Source of the DNA: UBA7445 sp042096455
GTDB taxonomy: Bacteria > Verrucomicrobiota > Verrucomicrobiia > Opitutales > Coraliomargaritaceae
DNA length: 28,287 nt
Direction: 5' to 3'
Assembly (NCBI GenBank): GCA_042096455.1
Contig: JBELLU010000022.1
Span: forward strand, 1-28,287
The position numbers were made by a program, and so were the translations under genes. The notes below the pieces were generated by a model. It searched no databases, was not told the origin of the DNA, and was given only the letters and a program-made list of their open reading frames with translations. Positions 18,159-27,708 of the stretch are shown here, in pieces (position 1 is the first letter of the stretch; each line of letters opens with the position of its first letter).

Positions 18159-19894
18159 GCGGTCGCTTCAAAATCCGCCAGGACCGCCTCCGGGCTGCGC
18201 AGGGATTCCGCCGGGAAAAAACTGTTTATACGGTTGATAACCTGTTGAATGATGCCGTCGGGGCACGAGGCGCCACCCGTCAAGAGTATTTGCCTCGGTT
18301 CCCGCTCCCGCTCCGCCTCCAAGTGAAACTCGCGCTGCACTTCGGGTTTCAAATCATTGGTTTTTGAAGGCGATGAAAAAATATAGTGCCTCACTGAATC
18401 GCCTGAAATCAGATTTGCCTCCGACTGGATGTAATGGGCGCGTTCTCCGATGGCTTTGTCGCAGACCCGATAGAGCTGATAGGTATTTGAACTGTTTTTG
18501 CCGCCGACCACCAGCGCCGCATCGATTGGATATTCCAGCGCCTTGTGGAGCGCGTCTTGATTCACCTGCGTGGCATAACAGAGGGTGTCTCCCTTGCCCT
18601 GCGACCAAATGTGTTCTTTCGCGGCTTCACGCCCATATTTCTCCGCCATCACGCCCTTCAAATACTCAATGATTTCAAGGGTTTCATTCCGCAACAGGGT
18701 TGTCTGGTTGACCACCGCAATTCGCTTGAGGTCGCGCTCGGCATCGAATCCTGCGGAATAGAGCCCCTCAAAAGCCTGCTTAAAACGATCGGTCCTTTCA
18801 GGGCCTTCCGCCATAATTATATCACCCAAAATCTCAGCGTGTTGACGGTTTCGAATCATCAGCGCGGGGCCGTGCGCGGAGCTGTTCGAAAATGTCGCTT
18901 TGGTCTCTTCATGCTCGGATTTACCATGGATGACCACCGTGTAACCCTCATTTGCATAGCGCCGGGCAGATTTCCACACTTTTTCCACAAGCATGCAGGT
19001 TGCGTCGTGCTCGCGTATCGCAATGCCCTTCCGGATCAGGCGGGCTTTGTCCTCGTTGGTCGCGCCAAATGCCGGAATGATAACAATATCTTCGGATTGC
19101 AGCTGATTCCACAAAGCGGCGGAATCGTGCGGTCCGTTGGCAGGATCACCGGTGGCGGTCAGCGGCAGGCCCTTGTCGGTTTGGAGGTAACGCAGTCCGC
19201 GCGCGAGCAGGTCCGCATTAACGAAAGGATTGTGGATCAATTCGCTGAGCATGAAGACGCGCCGTCCTGGATTGGCGGCAACCGCCTCGTATGCGCGTTC
19301 AATTGCGTTTTGCACCCCGAGGCAAAATCCGAAATGGCTGGGTATCACATAGCGCACCGGACCGAAGTCCAGCACTGCCGGAGGGCCGGAGGTTTTTTCC
19401 TTGGCGCGCCGAGCCGCCTTGATTGCTGCGCACAATTGGCTTTGGTATAACGCCTCCGATTTAGCATCGATGTAAATCCCGCGGTTCCGCTCCTTCGAGG
19501 TGCGAAAACGGTAGATGTATTCATTCTTGCCGAGATCCAGGTAGGGCAGGCGGGCAAGGTATGGATTTAACGCCTCCAGCGCACTCGCCAGCGTATCGCT
19601 TAAGATCTCACGACCGGCCTCCACCGCGTTCTCCAGCTCACCCAGACTCAGTGCCTCGTCACTGGAAGCAACGCCTGCCTCAACCTGACAATACAAGTCC
19701 TTCTCGCCGGTCGCGGTGAGCACCTTGGTTATGTAGTGCCCGGATTCCGGCGTTGATTCACCGGAGTTCCCCGCGTCTGCCACCTGTAACAGACCCTCCG
19801 CGTCGCGCCGGAGCAGCAATCGGTAGTTGTGGTCAAAACACAAAAGCAGCCAGGGCGCTGATGGAGTCAGCTTTTTTGAAGAAGTTTCGGGCAT
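18155..19894 (-). CDS. ispH: 4-hydroxy-3-methylbut-2-enyl diphosphate reductase with N-terminal extension
   Basis: Last enzyme of the MEP isoprenoid pathway, using a 4Fe-4S cluster to make IPP and DMAPP. Using ATG 19894 the protein has 579 residues. Cluster cysteines are Cys191 (HFGFCLGV), Cys300 (HDATCMLV) and Cys439 (DTLCYATQ); substrate-binding segments SELIHNPFVN, HGKSEHEET, VVGGKNSSNT and GGASCPDG follow. PAFGA and the long spacing resemble the plant/cyanobacterial IspH subfamily. About 175 N-terminal residues precede the catalytic core and match no domain I recognise. The usual GASTP has Cys for Thr. The frame extends upstream to a TTG at 20005. No Shine-Dalgarno sequence is seen. Confidence 0.92.
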
Positions 19895-20025
19895 GGCTAT
19901 TAAAATGTTGATTGCTCGCTGCGGGTCAACTTTTGCTGGCAGCCTTTCCGTATTCTGCGATTGCACCGCCCGCACACAGGCATCATCAATAAATGCGTTA
20001 TTCAATCCGCTTTAAATTACACCAG

Positions 20026-20394
20026 ATGTTTCAATTAAATTTCAGCGAGCAAAGCATGCAGGAGCTCAACAAGCTCGACACCCGATCCCAAATGGAGGTG
20101 GTCGAGGTCGTCAGTTCCCTCAACAATGAGCAATTGGAACATCCCGGGGAGCAGATCGGGCGCTTTCATCGCGCCGGAAAAACCTTTTACCGGGTGCGGG
20201 CGGGCGATTTCCGCATCTACTTTGAGCGGCAGGGGGATGCCCTCCTGGCTCACTACATTCTGCACCGCAATACCTTCGCCGATTTCATTTTTCGCACGAA
20301 ACTACCCGTAACCGAGGAATTCTTAATTGAACAGGAAGACTCCTTCTGGAAATACATTGAGAGTCTCCGGCACCGTGAAGATCATACCGATTGA
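20026..20394 (+). CDS. RelE/ParE-fold-like protein, no antitoxin partner seen
   Basis: The 122-residue product (ATG 20026; an ATG at 19993 would add 11 residues) has a helical N-terminal half and a strand-rich segment FYRVRAGDFRIYFER, followed by HYILHRNTFADF. This order and the 'YR.R.GD.RI' pattern resemble the RelE/ParE toxin fold. A C-terminal extension of about 30 charged residues is added. No small antitoxin gene is adjacent; the preceding gene is the divergent ispH. Its TGA overlaps the pssA ATG (TGATG), so it is translationally coupled to phospholipid synthesis. Function is unknown: it may be a domesticated toxin-fold protein rather than an active mRNA interferase. Confidence 0.68.
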   Translation: MFQLNFSEQSMQELNKLDTRSQMEVVEVVSSLNNEQLEHPGEQIGRFHRAGKTFYRVRAGDFRIYFERQGDALLAHYILHRNTFADFIFRTKLPVTEEFLIEQEDSFWKYIESLRHREDHTD

Positions 20395-21215
20395 TGCCCC
20401 CAGAAACATATACTCCACCTCCAACCCCGGAGGACGCCACCGAAGCCAGCCGCATCTACCTGCTTCCCAACAGCCTTACTGCGGGCAATCTCTTTTTTGG
20501 CTTCCTCGCGATCCTGCGCTGTATTCAGGCAAACAATACCACGGAAGCCGACCTCGTGGCGCAGCATTTTTCACAAGCGGTTTGGTTCATCTTGCTCGCC
20601 ATCATCTGTGATGCCCTCGATGGCCGCGTTGCCCGCATCGGCAACCGCGAATCCCTCTTTGGTAAAGAATTCGATTCCATTGCCGATGTTGTTTCCTTTG
20701 GCGTGGCTCCGGCGCTCATGACCCTCTTCCTGATTCTCGCTCCGACCGAGAAATACCCCTTTTTCCTACAAACCGGATGGCTGATTGCCTTTGTCTACCT
20801 CCTTTGTGCCGGGATTCGTCTGGCGCGTTTCAACGTGCTCACGCACCCGCTGCTGGAACCGCCCAAAGCACTCCTTGAAAGCAAGGACTTCATCGGCCTG
20901 CCTGTTCCAGCGGCGGCGGGCATGATCGCCTCGCTTGTGCTGGTGCTCAATACCTTCGATATGCGCGGCTGGGCCTTGCTGCTCCCACCGCTCCTCCTCG
21001 CAATCTCGATATTAATGGTCAGTAACATCGCCTATCCCAGTTTCAAAACCGTCACCTGGCAAACCCGCACCCCTTTCCATACCTTCATCATTATCGTCAT
21101 TGCGGTAGGAGTCGCCTTCACCTTCCGTGAGTTCTTTTTCGCACTCCTTTTTCTCGGCTATATTTCCTATGGCCCCGCGCGCTATTTTTATCGTAAACGC
21201 TTGAAGCGCAGTTGA
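20394..21215 (+). CDS. pssA: CDP-diacylglycerol--serine O-phosphatidyltransferase
   Basis: Membrane enzyme making phosphatidylserine, precursor of phosphatidylethanolamine. The 273-residue protein carries the exact CDP-alcohol phosphatidyltransferase signature: Asp73, Asp76-Gly77, Ala80-Arg81, Gly90, Asp94, Asp98 (DALDGRVAR, then GKEFDSIAD). Several hydrophobic membrane helices follow, with a basic C-terminus (YRKRLKRS). The N-terminus is proline-rich. The ATG at 20394 shares its A with the stop of the upstream RelE-like gene; the in-frame TTG just before is unlikely. PssA rather than PgsA is favoured by the SFGVAPA segment following the motif. No phosphatidylserine decarboxylase gene lies nearby. 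Confidence 0.92.
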   Translation: MPPETYTPPPTPEDATEASRIYLLPNSLTAGNLFFGFLAILRCIQANNTTEADLVAQHFSQAVWFILLAIICDALDGRVARIGNRESLFGKEFDSIADVVSFGVAPALMTLFLILAPTEKYPFFLQTGWLIAFVYLLCAGIRLARFNVLTHPLLEPPKALLESKDFIGLPVPAAAGMIASLVLVLNTFDMRGWALLLPPLLLAISILMVSNIAYPSFKTVTWQTRTPFHTFIIIVIAVGVAFTFREFFFALLFLGYISYGPARYFYRKRLKRS

Positions 21216-21488
21216 TATGCTCAGTTTTACACCGCAGCTGTCCAAAAACATGTCATAGCCTGTTAGTAAGCCGTTAATTCAAAAAACTTTTTCACATCCT
21301 TCACTTTCCTGAACCCCCAATTCCAGCTTTATTCACCGAAACTTTTTTCTCTATCCTACTTGCGACAAAGCAGTTGCTGCGTTTTTCTTACCCTTCACAC
21401 TACATAATACTATGAAGGTATATATAAATTAAAAATAGACTAATATATAATAGTTGCCAGCAAGTTAAATTCCCCCGAAATAAGTAGT
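21216..21488. other. AT-rich intergenic region upstream of dnaN
   Basis: This 273-bp gap between pssA and dnaN is strongly AT-rich from about 21400 to 21480. It holds TTTTTCACA (21288-21296), which fits a relaxed DnaA box TTWTNCACA, and TTATTCACC (21329-21337), which fits at 8 of 9 positions. No strict TTATCCACA box, gene, or clear terminator is present. A promoter region for dnaN is likely; an origin role is speculative. Confidence 0.35.
21446..21451 (+). promoter_or_regulatory. Candidate dnaN -10 element
   Basis: A perfect TATAAT lies 37 bp before the dnaN ATG, which would place transcription start near 21458. No good -35 hexamer sits 16-18 bp upstream, and the whole stretch is AT-rich, so the match could be chance. 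Confidence 0.35.
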
Positions 21489-22613
21489 ATGAAATTCAAG
21501 ATCAATCAGGACCACTTCAGCAACGGACTCCAACAGGTGCTCAATGTCGTTGCGACCCGTTCAACCATGCCAATCCTGAGCAATGTTCTCATCGAAGCCA
21601 GCGACGGGCACATTTCCCTCACAACCACCAATCTGGATCTTGGGATCCGGTGCCGCATCAAAGCTGAAGTCGAAGAACCCGGTGGTATCACGCTCCCCGT
21701 CCGCAAACTCGCCACCATCGTCCGCGAACTGCCACAAAGCGATATTTTCATTGAAACCGGCAACAACAATCAGGCGAAAATTACCTCCGGCGGTTCCCTC
21801 TTCCGTATCATGGGAATCAGCATCGAGGAATTTCCACCGCTCCCCACCTTCGAAAACCGCCATGTCTTTGAGCTCAGCCAGGAAGACATTGTCGGAATGC
21901 TCAAAAGCGTTTCCTACGGTCAGTCCACCGACGAGAACCGTTATATCCTCAACGGGGTTTATTTCAGTTTTGCCGACGAGAAACTAACCCTCGTTGCAAC
22001 CGACGGCCGCCGCCTCGCGCTCACCGCCTTGGAAACCGAGATCAGTGAGGACAACACCGGGAGCCTCATCCTACCCGCCAAAACCGTTGCCGAACTCGAG
22101 CGACTCCTTGGCAAAGGCGAAAAAGTTAAAATCGCCTTCAACGATCGCCAGGTTGCCTTTGAAATCGCAATTGATGCCGACGATTCCGGTCTGGTGGATG
22201 AACTCTACCTCGTTTCTAAAATTGTAGAGGGCAAATATCCCAACTACCGACAGGTCATTCCAAAAGAAACCGAACACCGCGTGAAAGTGGAACGTGAGCT
22301 CATGCTCGAATGTGTCCACCGTGCCGCCCTGGTTACTTCGGACAAAAGCAATTCTGTGCGCCTTAAGGTCAGCAAGAACCTCCTTGAAATTTCAGGCTCT
22401 TCCAGTGAATACGGAGAATCCCACGAATCGATGGCGATTGCCTACGATGGCCCCGAAGTACAGGTCGCCTTCAATCCGCAATTCCTCATGGAGCCGCTCA
22501 AAGCCCTGACCAAAGACGAAGTCTTCTTTGAATTTAAGGACGAGATGAGCCCCGGTTTGTTCAAGACACTCGACAACTTCATTTGTGTCATCATGCCGCT
22601 TCGCTTGAACTAA
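21489..22613 (+). CDS. dnaN: DNA polymerase III beta subunit (sliding clamp)
   Basis: Ring-shaped processivity clamp for the replicative polymerase. The 374-residue protein shows three similar clamp domains of about 125 residues, begins MKFKINQDHFSNGLQQVLNV in the style of the family, contains DENRYILNGVYF and TDGRRLALT in domain 2, and ends VIMPLRLN, the usual C-terminal motif (family: MPMRL). Length is standard. dnaA, recF and gyrB are not adjacent. The last 23 bp overlap the 3' end of the convergent VanZ-like gene. No Shine-Dalgarno sequence precedes the ATG. Confidence 0.98.
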   Translation: MKFKINQDHFSNGLQQVLNVVATRSTMPILSNVLIEASDGHISLTTTNLDLGIRCRIKAEVEEPGGITLPVRKLATIVRELPQSDIFIETGNNNQAKITSGGSLFRIMGISIEEFPPLPTFENRHVFELSQEDIVGMLKSVSYGQSTDENRYILNGVYFSFADEKLTLVATDGRRLALTALETEISEDNTGSLILPAKTVAELERLLGKGEKVKIAFNDRQVAFEIAIDADDSGLVDELYLVSKIVEGKYPNYRQVIPKETEHRVKVERELMLECVHRAALVTSDKSNSVRLKVSKNLLEISGSSSEYGESHESMAIAYDGPEVQVAFNPQFLMEPLKALTKDEVFFEFKDEMSPGLFKTLDNFICVIMPLRLN

Positions 22614-23022
22614 ACCGCAGGCTTTTTTCAAAGCGGTATTCAAGGAAGTTGCGATACCGGGGCCAGTAATAATACACCGAAGTGGCGACCAAGGCACCTG
22701 CACAGTCAGCCAACCAATCGGCGAATTCTACCGCGCGCCCCGGCGTCATCGATTGACGCCACTCGTCCAGCCCTCCGTAGCACATCACCAAGAGCGCGGC
22801 AGATAACCAACCGATCATCCCGCGCTTTGAAAAATACGGGATGCGTAGAATGCTGGTTGCAATCAGTCCAAAAACAAGAAAATGGCCGATCTTGTCCGGC
22901 GAAATAGCGAAGCTTAAATCCGGGGTGGCGAGCTCCGATGTCGAAGAGAGGGCATGGACGATACCCATCAATAAGACCGGCCAAATGTAATCCCGGGTCT
23001 TGGCTGAAATTAAGGCAGTCAT
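22591..23022 (-). CDS. VanZ-like membrane protein
   Basis: Small membrane protein of 143 residues with about four hydrophobic helices. The VanZ-family signature is present: DKIGHFLVFGLIA, then LDEWRQSMTPGRAVEFADWLADCAGA, of which DEWRQ, PGR and D-x-x-AD-x-AG are the key parts. VanZ of enterococci gives low teicoplanin resistance, but most chromosomal relatives have no known function and resistance should not be assumed. Its ATG shares a base with the TGA of the histidine kinase gene (TGATG), so the two are translationally coupled. The 3' end overlaps dnaN by 23 bp. A TTG directly before the ATG is an alternative start. Confidence 0.83.
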   Translation of the reverse strand: MTALISAKTRDYIWPVLLMGIVHALSSTSELATPDLSFAISPDKIGHFLVFGLIATSILRIPYFSKRGMIGWLSAALLVMCYGGLDEWRQSMTPGRAVEFADWLADCAGALVATSVYYYWPRYRNFLEYRFEKSLRFSSSEAA

Positions 23023-24710
23023 CAATTCAGCGGTAGATGAAACGAAAAGGTGGTTCCACTGGAAGAGGACTCCAGCAAATTGATATCACCACGGTGAGCG
23101 CGTAAAATTTGCTTACTGATTGAAAGCCCCAGGCCCGTTCCCTCGGCGCGATGGGTTAGGAAGGATTCAAAGATCTTTTCTTGCGCCTCCGGCGGCATAC
23201 CCGGCCCGTTGTCCATTATTTTAAAGAGCGCCTGGTTCCCCTCGCGACTCGTGCCGATTGAAATCCGTCCACCCCCTGGCATCACCGCGACGGCGTTTAA
23301 AATCAAATTCAGTACCACCTGTTGTATTTGTCCTTTATTCACTGTGATGATGAGCGCTTCCGTGCAGGGCTCGTAGTCAACCTCGATGCGCATTTGTTCC
23401 ATCTTCAGGCGCACCAGTTGTAAAGTTTCTTCGGTCAACTGATTCAGGTTATAATTTCCATTCAAACCTTCGCGCATTCGACCGAAGCCCAGCACCCGCT
23501 CCACGATAACCTCCAATTGCCCGAACTTCTCGCGAATCAAGGCGACATCCCGTTCCCGCTCGTCACCCGCCTCAAAATGCAGGTCCAGCGAATCAAAAAG
23601 TAGCTTTATTACGGTGAGCGGGTTGCGGATCTCATGGGCAATTTCTGCCGTCAACATCCCAAGGGTCGTCAGCTTTTCATTCCGCCGCAGGGAATCCTCG
23701 GTTTTAAAAATACGCGCGTATAGTTCCGCATTCTGGCAAACGATCGCCCCCAGGGCTGCGAGGGTGCTGAATGCCTTGCGTTCATCATTGTTGAAGCGGT
23801 GCGGTTCATCCGTAAAGGCGGCAATCACCCCCTTGACCTCGTCATCAAAAATCAGGGGTGCCGCCAGCATCGAGACCAAGCCCTCGCGTTGAATGACCTT
23901 CAAAAAGTCACTCTCCTCCGCATAAGAAATATTTCCCACTTCGGATAGTTTGCGCCGCCTGACCGCCGATCCCATCGCGCTGTCCACCAACGCGACCGGC
24001 TCACCGTATTCCATCGGCCCCGAGCGACCCGCAATTTCGCGCATCTCCAAAAATTTACCATCCGCGCTCAGCCAAAAAACCCCGCAACTGTGGCAATCCA
24101 AAATCTGCCGGCCCTGAATTGCCAAACTGCGCAGAATTCGACCCAAATCCATCTGTCCCGCGATCCGACCCCCCAGATTGACCAGTGATTGCAGTTGGTT
24201 TGCCTTCGTGCGCAGTTGCCGAATCAACCACAAGCGGCCCACTACCCGGCTCGCCTCTGACGTCAATAGGCTCAAAATCTTCAGCGCCGAACCATCGAAG
24301 GCATTCACCTTGTCGCTGTCCACCACCACCACGCCGATGACGGTTCCCCCGTCTTCCATCGGAACCGCCATTTCCGAACGGATCTCCGGACGCACCGTAA
24401 TATAGAGCGGTTCCTTGCTAACATCCTGCACCACCTTGGCGACTCCGTGCAGCGCCACCCAGCCCGTTATTCCCTGACCCAGTTCCAGCGCCAGATTATT
24501 CCAATCATCCGGGAAACCATGCGCGACCTCCAATTCCAGGCGTTGCGTGTCACGGTTCATCAGGCAAATACTGACCCCGCTCGGCTCCAATACCCGCACG
24601 ATCTCACTCATGATGAGGCGCAAAGCTTCCCTTGGGTCTTCCGTGCTGGAGACCAAAGTGCTGATGCGGTAAAGGGAATCAAGGGCCCGGCTTTCGCTCT
24701 CGCTTGCCAT
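23022..24710 (-). CDS. Soluble GAF-GAF sensor histidine kinase
   Basis: The 562-residue protein has no membrane segment. Two GAF domains occupy about residues 15-160 and 185-335, followed by HisKA with phosphoacceptor His359 (AEIAHEIRNPLTVIK) and a HATPase domain with N box (LNLILNAV, about 467-474), DNGPGMP (500-506) and GTGLGL (524-529). The cytoplasmic layout and AHEIRNPL box recall NtrB/ZraS-type kinases. It lies 42 nt after glnD and is coupled to the VanZ-like gene; no response regulator is in this cluster, so it is an orphan here. A nitrogen-related role is suggested only by glnD. Signals sensed by the GAF domains are unknown. Confidence 0.87.
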   Translation of the reverse strand: MASESESRALDSLYRISTLVSSTEDPREALRLIMSEIVRVLEPSGVSICLMNRDTQRLELEVAHGFPDDWNNLALELGQGITGWVALHGVAKVVQDVSKEPLYITVRPEIRSEMAVPMEDGGTVIGVVVVDSDKVNAFDGSALKILSLLTSEASRVVGRLWLIRQLRTKANQLQSLVNLGGRIAGQMDLGRILRSLAIQGRQILDCHSCGVFWLSADGKFLEMREIAGRSGPMEYGEPVALVDSAMGSAVRRRKLSEVGNISYAEESDFLKVIQREGLVSMLAAPLIFDDEVKGVIAAFTDEPHRFNNDERKAFSTLAALGAIVCQNAELYARIFKTEDSLRRNEKLTTLGMLTAEIAHEIRNPLTVIKLLFDSLDLHFEAGDERERDVALIREKFGQLEVIVERVLGFGRMREGLNGNYNLNQLTEETLQLVRLKMEQMRIEVDYEPCTEALIITVNKGQIQQVVLNLILNAVAVMPGGGRISIGTSREGNQALFKIMDNGPGMPPEAQEKIFESFLTHRAEGTGLGLSISKQILRAHRGDINLLESSSSGTTFSFHLPLN

Positions 24711-24752
24711 ATTGCAGGTTTAGTGTCAGCTTTCAGCCGACGGCGCAAGCCG

Positions 24753-27569
24753 TTATCTGGCGTGATCGCCCCGCGTGATCGCCTCCAATTCCTCGCGCAG
24801 GTCGAGGAGGTTGTCCGAATCCACCTGTTCCGCATCTTTGCGATGCTCGATATAGAATGTATCCATCGCAACCCCCCGTTCGGTCGCAATACGCGCGAAG
24901 GTTATATCAAAACCCTTGCTGTGGATCAGCCGCGCCAAACGATACAGCAGACCGAGTCGGTCCGCGGCCTGCACTTCAATAATGGTGCGCTTGAGCGAGA
25001 GTTCATGATAGACATCCACCCGCGGCGGGAAGGGCGCCGGCAAAAGATCGCGGTTCTGCTGTGCCTTCGCTTTTTGCACCTCCGCTTCTTTTAAATCAAT
25101 GGCGTGCTGCAAACGCTTACCCTCCACCAAGGCCTCGTGCAAATGCCGCCGGAAGACCTCCAGCGCACCCCGGTCGCTTACCAGGCCGCCACTGGTGTCC
25201 ATGATGTAGAAGGTATCAATCGAGATGTGATCCTTGCGGGTGATTGCTTTGGTGCTCAGGATATTGACTCCCGCCAGCGTGAGGGCGCCCGCCAGTTTGT
25301 AGAAAAGCCCCGCCCGATCCCATGTAACCACATTGACCACCGTCAGGCTCAGGTCGGGATCATCACGCCAATCAATTACCGGCATGAGCGAACCCACCGA
25401 GTCGGTGTTCTGGATCTGCCCCATCAAATCATGCGCCATCCGCATGTGCAGCGCAATCTCCTCGGCGTGCGTATTGATAAAGTAACGTTCCGGCAGCAGG
25501 CTGAAATGTGCCTGCATCTCCTCCACGCTCAAACCCTCCGGCAAGTGGCTCAAAATTTCCTCGTGCAGCATGGCGATGCGCTCCTTTCGTTTACGTTCAA
25601 TGACGTTCTTACCCTCGAAGGCTTCCAGCGTTCCCCGAAAAAGTTGCCGGTGCATGGAGTCTTTGTATGCATTCCAAAGCGTTGGCGCGGTTCCCCGTGC
25701 ATCGCAATAGGTATGCACGTATAGGAAGCGCAATTTCTGCGGATCTTCGACCTTCTCGGCAAATGCGGCTGTTGTTTCGGGGTCATCCAAGTCAAAGCGT
25801 TGCCAGATTCGTGCCATTTCCAAATGATTGCGGATAATAAATAAAATAACTTCCTGTTGCTGAGGATCGATGCCGAAGCGATCCAGAATCGGCCGCGCAA
25901 TGCGCGCGCCGGCGGCATCATGCCCTTTGATTCCCTCGGCTTTGCCAATATCGTGCAGGAGCAGGATCAAATAAAGCAGGAGCGGATCGTCATTTTGTCG
26001 CAGCGCCTTTTCGTAGGCCCCGCTTATCGCATCTACTTTTTGAAAGACCCGATCCAGATGTTTGATGGTCTGCAACACATGCATGTCCGCAGTGTAACGA
26101 TGGTAGAACTCATGCTGCACCCGACAGGTCAGTTGCCCGAATTCCGGCAGGTAACGCCCCAAAACGCCCAAATTGTGCATCTCCACCAATATCGGATAAA
26201 CCTCACCCGCGCTGCGCAAAATACTGCAAAAACTCTTCGCCGCGGAACCACTCTGAATCAAGCTCCCGTCGATTAACGGAATCGAACGCGATACCAGAAA
26301 TTTCAAATCCGGGTCCATCTTAGCGCCGAATTGTTGCATATATCGAAAGATACGAATCAAACGCACCGGAGACTCCGCAAATACCTTTTTCGATTCCGCG
26401 CGGAAAACCCGATCCTGCAAAATGAAGCCGTCCACACGCTTATGTCTACCCTTTTGGTGAGCCCGCAGGGCATCGCCGAAGGTGTAGCGACTCCGCGCCC
26501 CGTCCGGGTCTCCCGTACTCAACGCCAAGCGTTCCTTCAGGAGTTCACTGGTGTGATAAATCGTACGCACCGCCCGGTAGTAATCCATCATGAACGCTTC
26601 CACCCGTTCAAAAATATCCTCTTGCGGGTAGTTTAAGCCCTCCGCAATTTGCGGTTGTTGCTCCAGGAGCAGCTTGTCGGTCGGGCGCTTGTTTTGCAGG
26701 TGCAGCTCGGTCCTAACCCGCAGCAGAAAATCATAGGCACGCTCCATCGCAAGCCGTTCATCCCGCCGCAATAAACGCGCCTTCTGGATCGCCTTAAAGT
26801 CCTCATACCCAAATTTGATGTGCGCCATCCACAAAATATTCTGGTAGTCCCGCAAACCGCCCACCCCATTCTTCACGTCGGGTTCCTGCAAATATGCCGT
26901 GTTGCCCGCCTTCCCGTGCCGCGCTTTCTCATCGATCAGACGTTGCTTGATATAATCCCGCGGGTTCTCCGTCTGTACATATTTCATGAAACGCGCGCGC
27001 ATCTTATCGTAGAGCGGTTCCGAGCCGCAGATGAAGCGTGATTCAAGAACCGCATTCTTTGATTGAATCTCGGCGCGGGCCTCCGCCAATACCTCCCGGT
27101 TGTTGCGCGAGGCATGCCCCACTTTCCAGCCAAAATCCCAAAGGGGATATAAAATTTCCTCCGTTAGAATTTCCTGAAAACCCTCAAAGCGCTCCTTGTT
27201 TGAGATCCGCTCGGGATACAGAAACATAATATCGATATCACTGTGCGGGTTTAGTTCCGCCCGCCCGTAGCCCCCCGTCGCCAGCACTGCCATCTTACAC
27301 GGCAAACGGCCTTTTTCTGTAGCATAACGATTCAAGGCCGCCAAAAATAGATTTTCAATCACCACGTCCACCATCACGGTGCGCGCCTGACAAATCTTGC
27401 GACCCGACCAACCCTTCCGGTGGTCGCGCAGTAACAATTCATTTTCCAATTCCAGAAAACGTTTGTAGGCGGGCAATTGCTCGCTCCGGGGCACGCCCGG
27501 ATCAAAAGCCAGTCGCTTTTGGGCATGTTGATGGAGCCGGTTGAGGCTGGGTGATTGAATCGGAGGCAT
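24753..27569 (-). CDS. glnD: PII uridylyltransferase / uridylyl-removing enzyme
   Basis: Bifunctional nitrogen sensor that uridylylates PII proteins when glutamine is low and removes UMP when it is high. From ATG 27569 it has 938 residues: nucleotidyltransferase domain with Gly99-Gly100 and Asp111-x-Asp113 (GGYGRAELNPHSDID), the conserved GVGGLRDYQN segment, an HD domain with His539-Asp540 (LLLHDIGKAEG) for UMP removal, and two C-terminal ACT domains (about 741-795 and 861-920) for glutamine sensing. TAGGA sits 6-7 nt upstream of this ATG and supports it over the GTG at 27584. No PII gene is in the window. Probably the first gene of the glnD-kinase-VanZ unit. Confidence 0.97.
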   Translation of the reverse strand: MPPIQSPSLNRLHQHAQKRLAFDPGVPRSEQLPAYKRFLELENELLLRDHRKGWSGRKICQARTVMVDVVIENLFLAALNRYATEKGRLPCKMAVLATGGYGRAELNPHSDIDIMFLYPERISNKERFEGFQEILTEEILYPLWDFGWKVGHASRNNREVLAEARAEIQSKNAVLESRFICGSEPLYDKMRARFMKYVQTENPRDYIKQRLIDEKARHGKAGNTAYLQEPDVKNGVGGLRDYQNILWMAHIKFGYEDFKAIQKARLLRRDERLAMERAYDFLLRVRTELHLQNKRPTDKLLLEQQPQIAEGLNYPQEDIFERVEAFMMDYYRAVRTIYHTSELLKERLALSTGDPDGARSRYTFGDALRAHQKGRHKRVDGFILQDRVFRAESKKVFAESPVRLIRIFRYMQQFGAKMDPDLKFLVSRSIPLIDGSLIQSGSAAKSFCSILRSAGEVYPILVEMHNLGVLGRYLPEFGQLTCRVQHEFYHRYTADMHVLQTIKHLDRVFQKVDAISGAYEKALRQNDDPLLLYLILLLHDIGKAEGIKGHDAAGARIARPILDRFGIDPQQQEVILFIIRNHLEMARIWQRFDLDDPETTAAFAEKVEDPQKLRFLYVHTYCDARGTAPTLWNAYKDSMHRQLFRGTLEAFEGKNVIERKRKERIAMLHEEILSHLPEGLSVEEMQAHFSLLPERYFINTHAEEIALHMRMAHDLMGQIQNTDSVGSLMPVIDWRDDPDLSLTVVNVVTWDRAGLFYKLAGALTLAGVNILSTKAITRKDHISIDTFYIMDTSGGLVSDRGALEVFRRHLHEALVEGKRLQHAIDLKEAEVQKAKAQQNRDLLPAPFPPRVDVYHELSLKRTIIEVQAADRLGLLYRLARLIHSKGFDITFARIATERGVAMDTFYIEHRKDAEQVDSDNLLDLREELEAITRGDHAR

Positions 27570-27635
27570 AAGTAATCCTACCACATCTCAATACCACCCC
27601 TCGCAAAACACCACGCAAAAAACACGCTTTCGCTT

Positions 27636-27664
27636 TTGACCCCGCCGCGCTTTCCTCCCATCTT
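27636..27664 (+). promoter_or_regulatory. Candidate slyD promoter
   Basis: TTGACC (27636-27641), 17 nt, CATCTT (27659-27664), about 45 bp before the slyD ATG. The -10 match is poor, but the same layout (TTGAC, 17 nt, CATCT) occurs ahead of atpB. Low confidence. Confidence 0.2.
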
Positions 27665-27708
27665 CATCCTTCAAACTTCTAATTATTACCATCCAACGCA
27701 CCCGAATC

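Noticed and set aside
20026..20394. A complete type II toxin-antitoxin module
   Set aside because: No antitoxin-sized gene is adjacent on the same strand; the upstream gene is the divergent ispH and the downstream one is pssA.
22591..23022. VanZ-like gene as an antibiotic-resistance determinant
   Set aside because: No vanHAX or regulator genes are nearby; the family is widespread in chromosomes without such a role.
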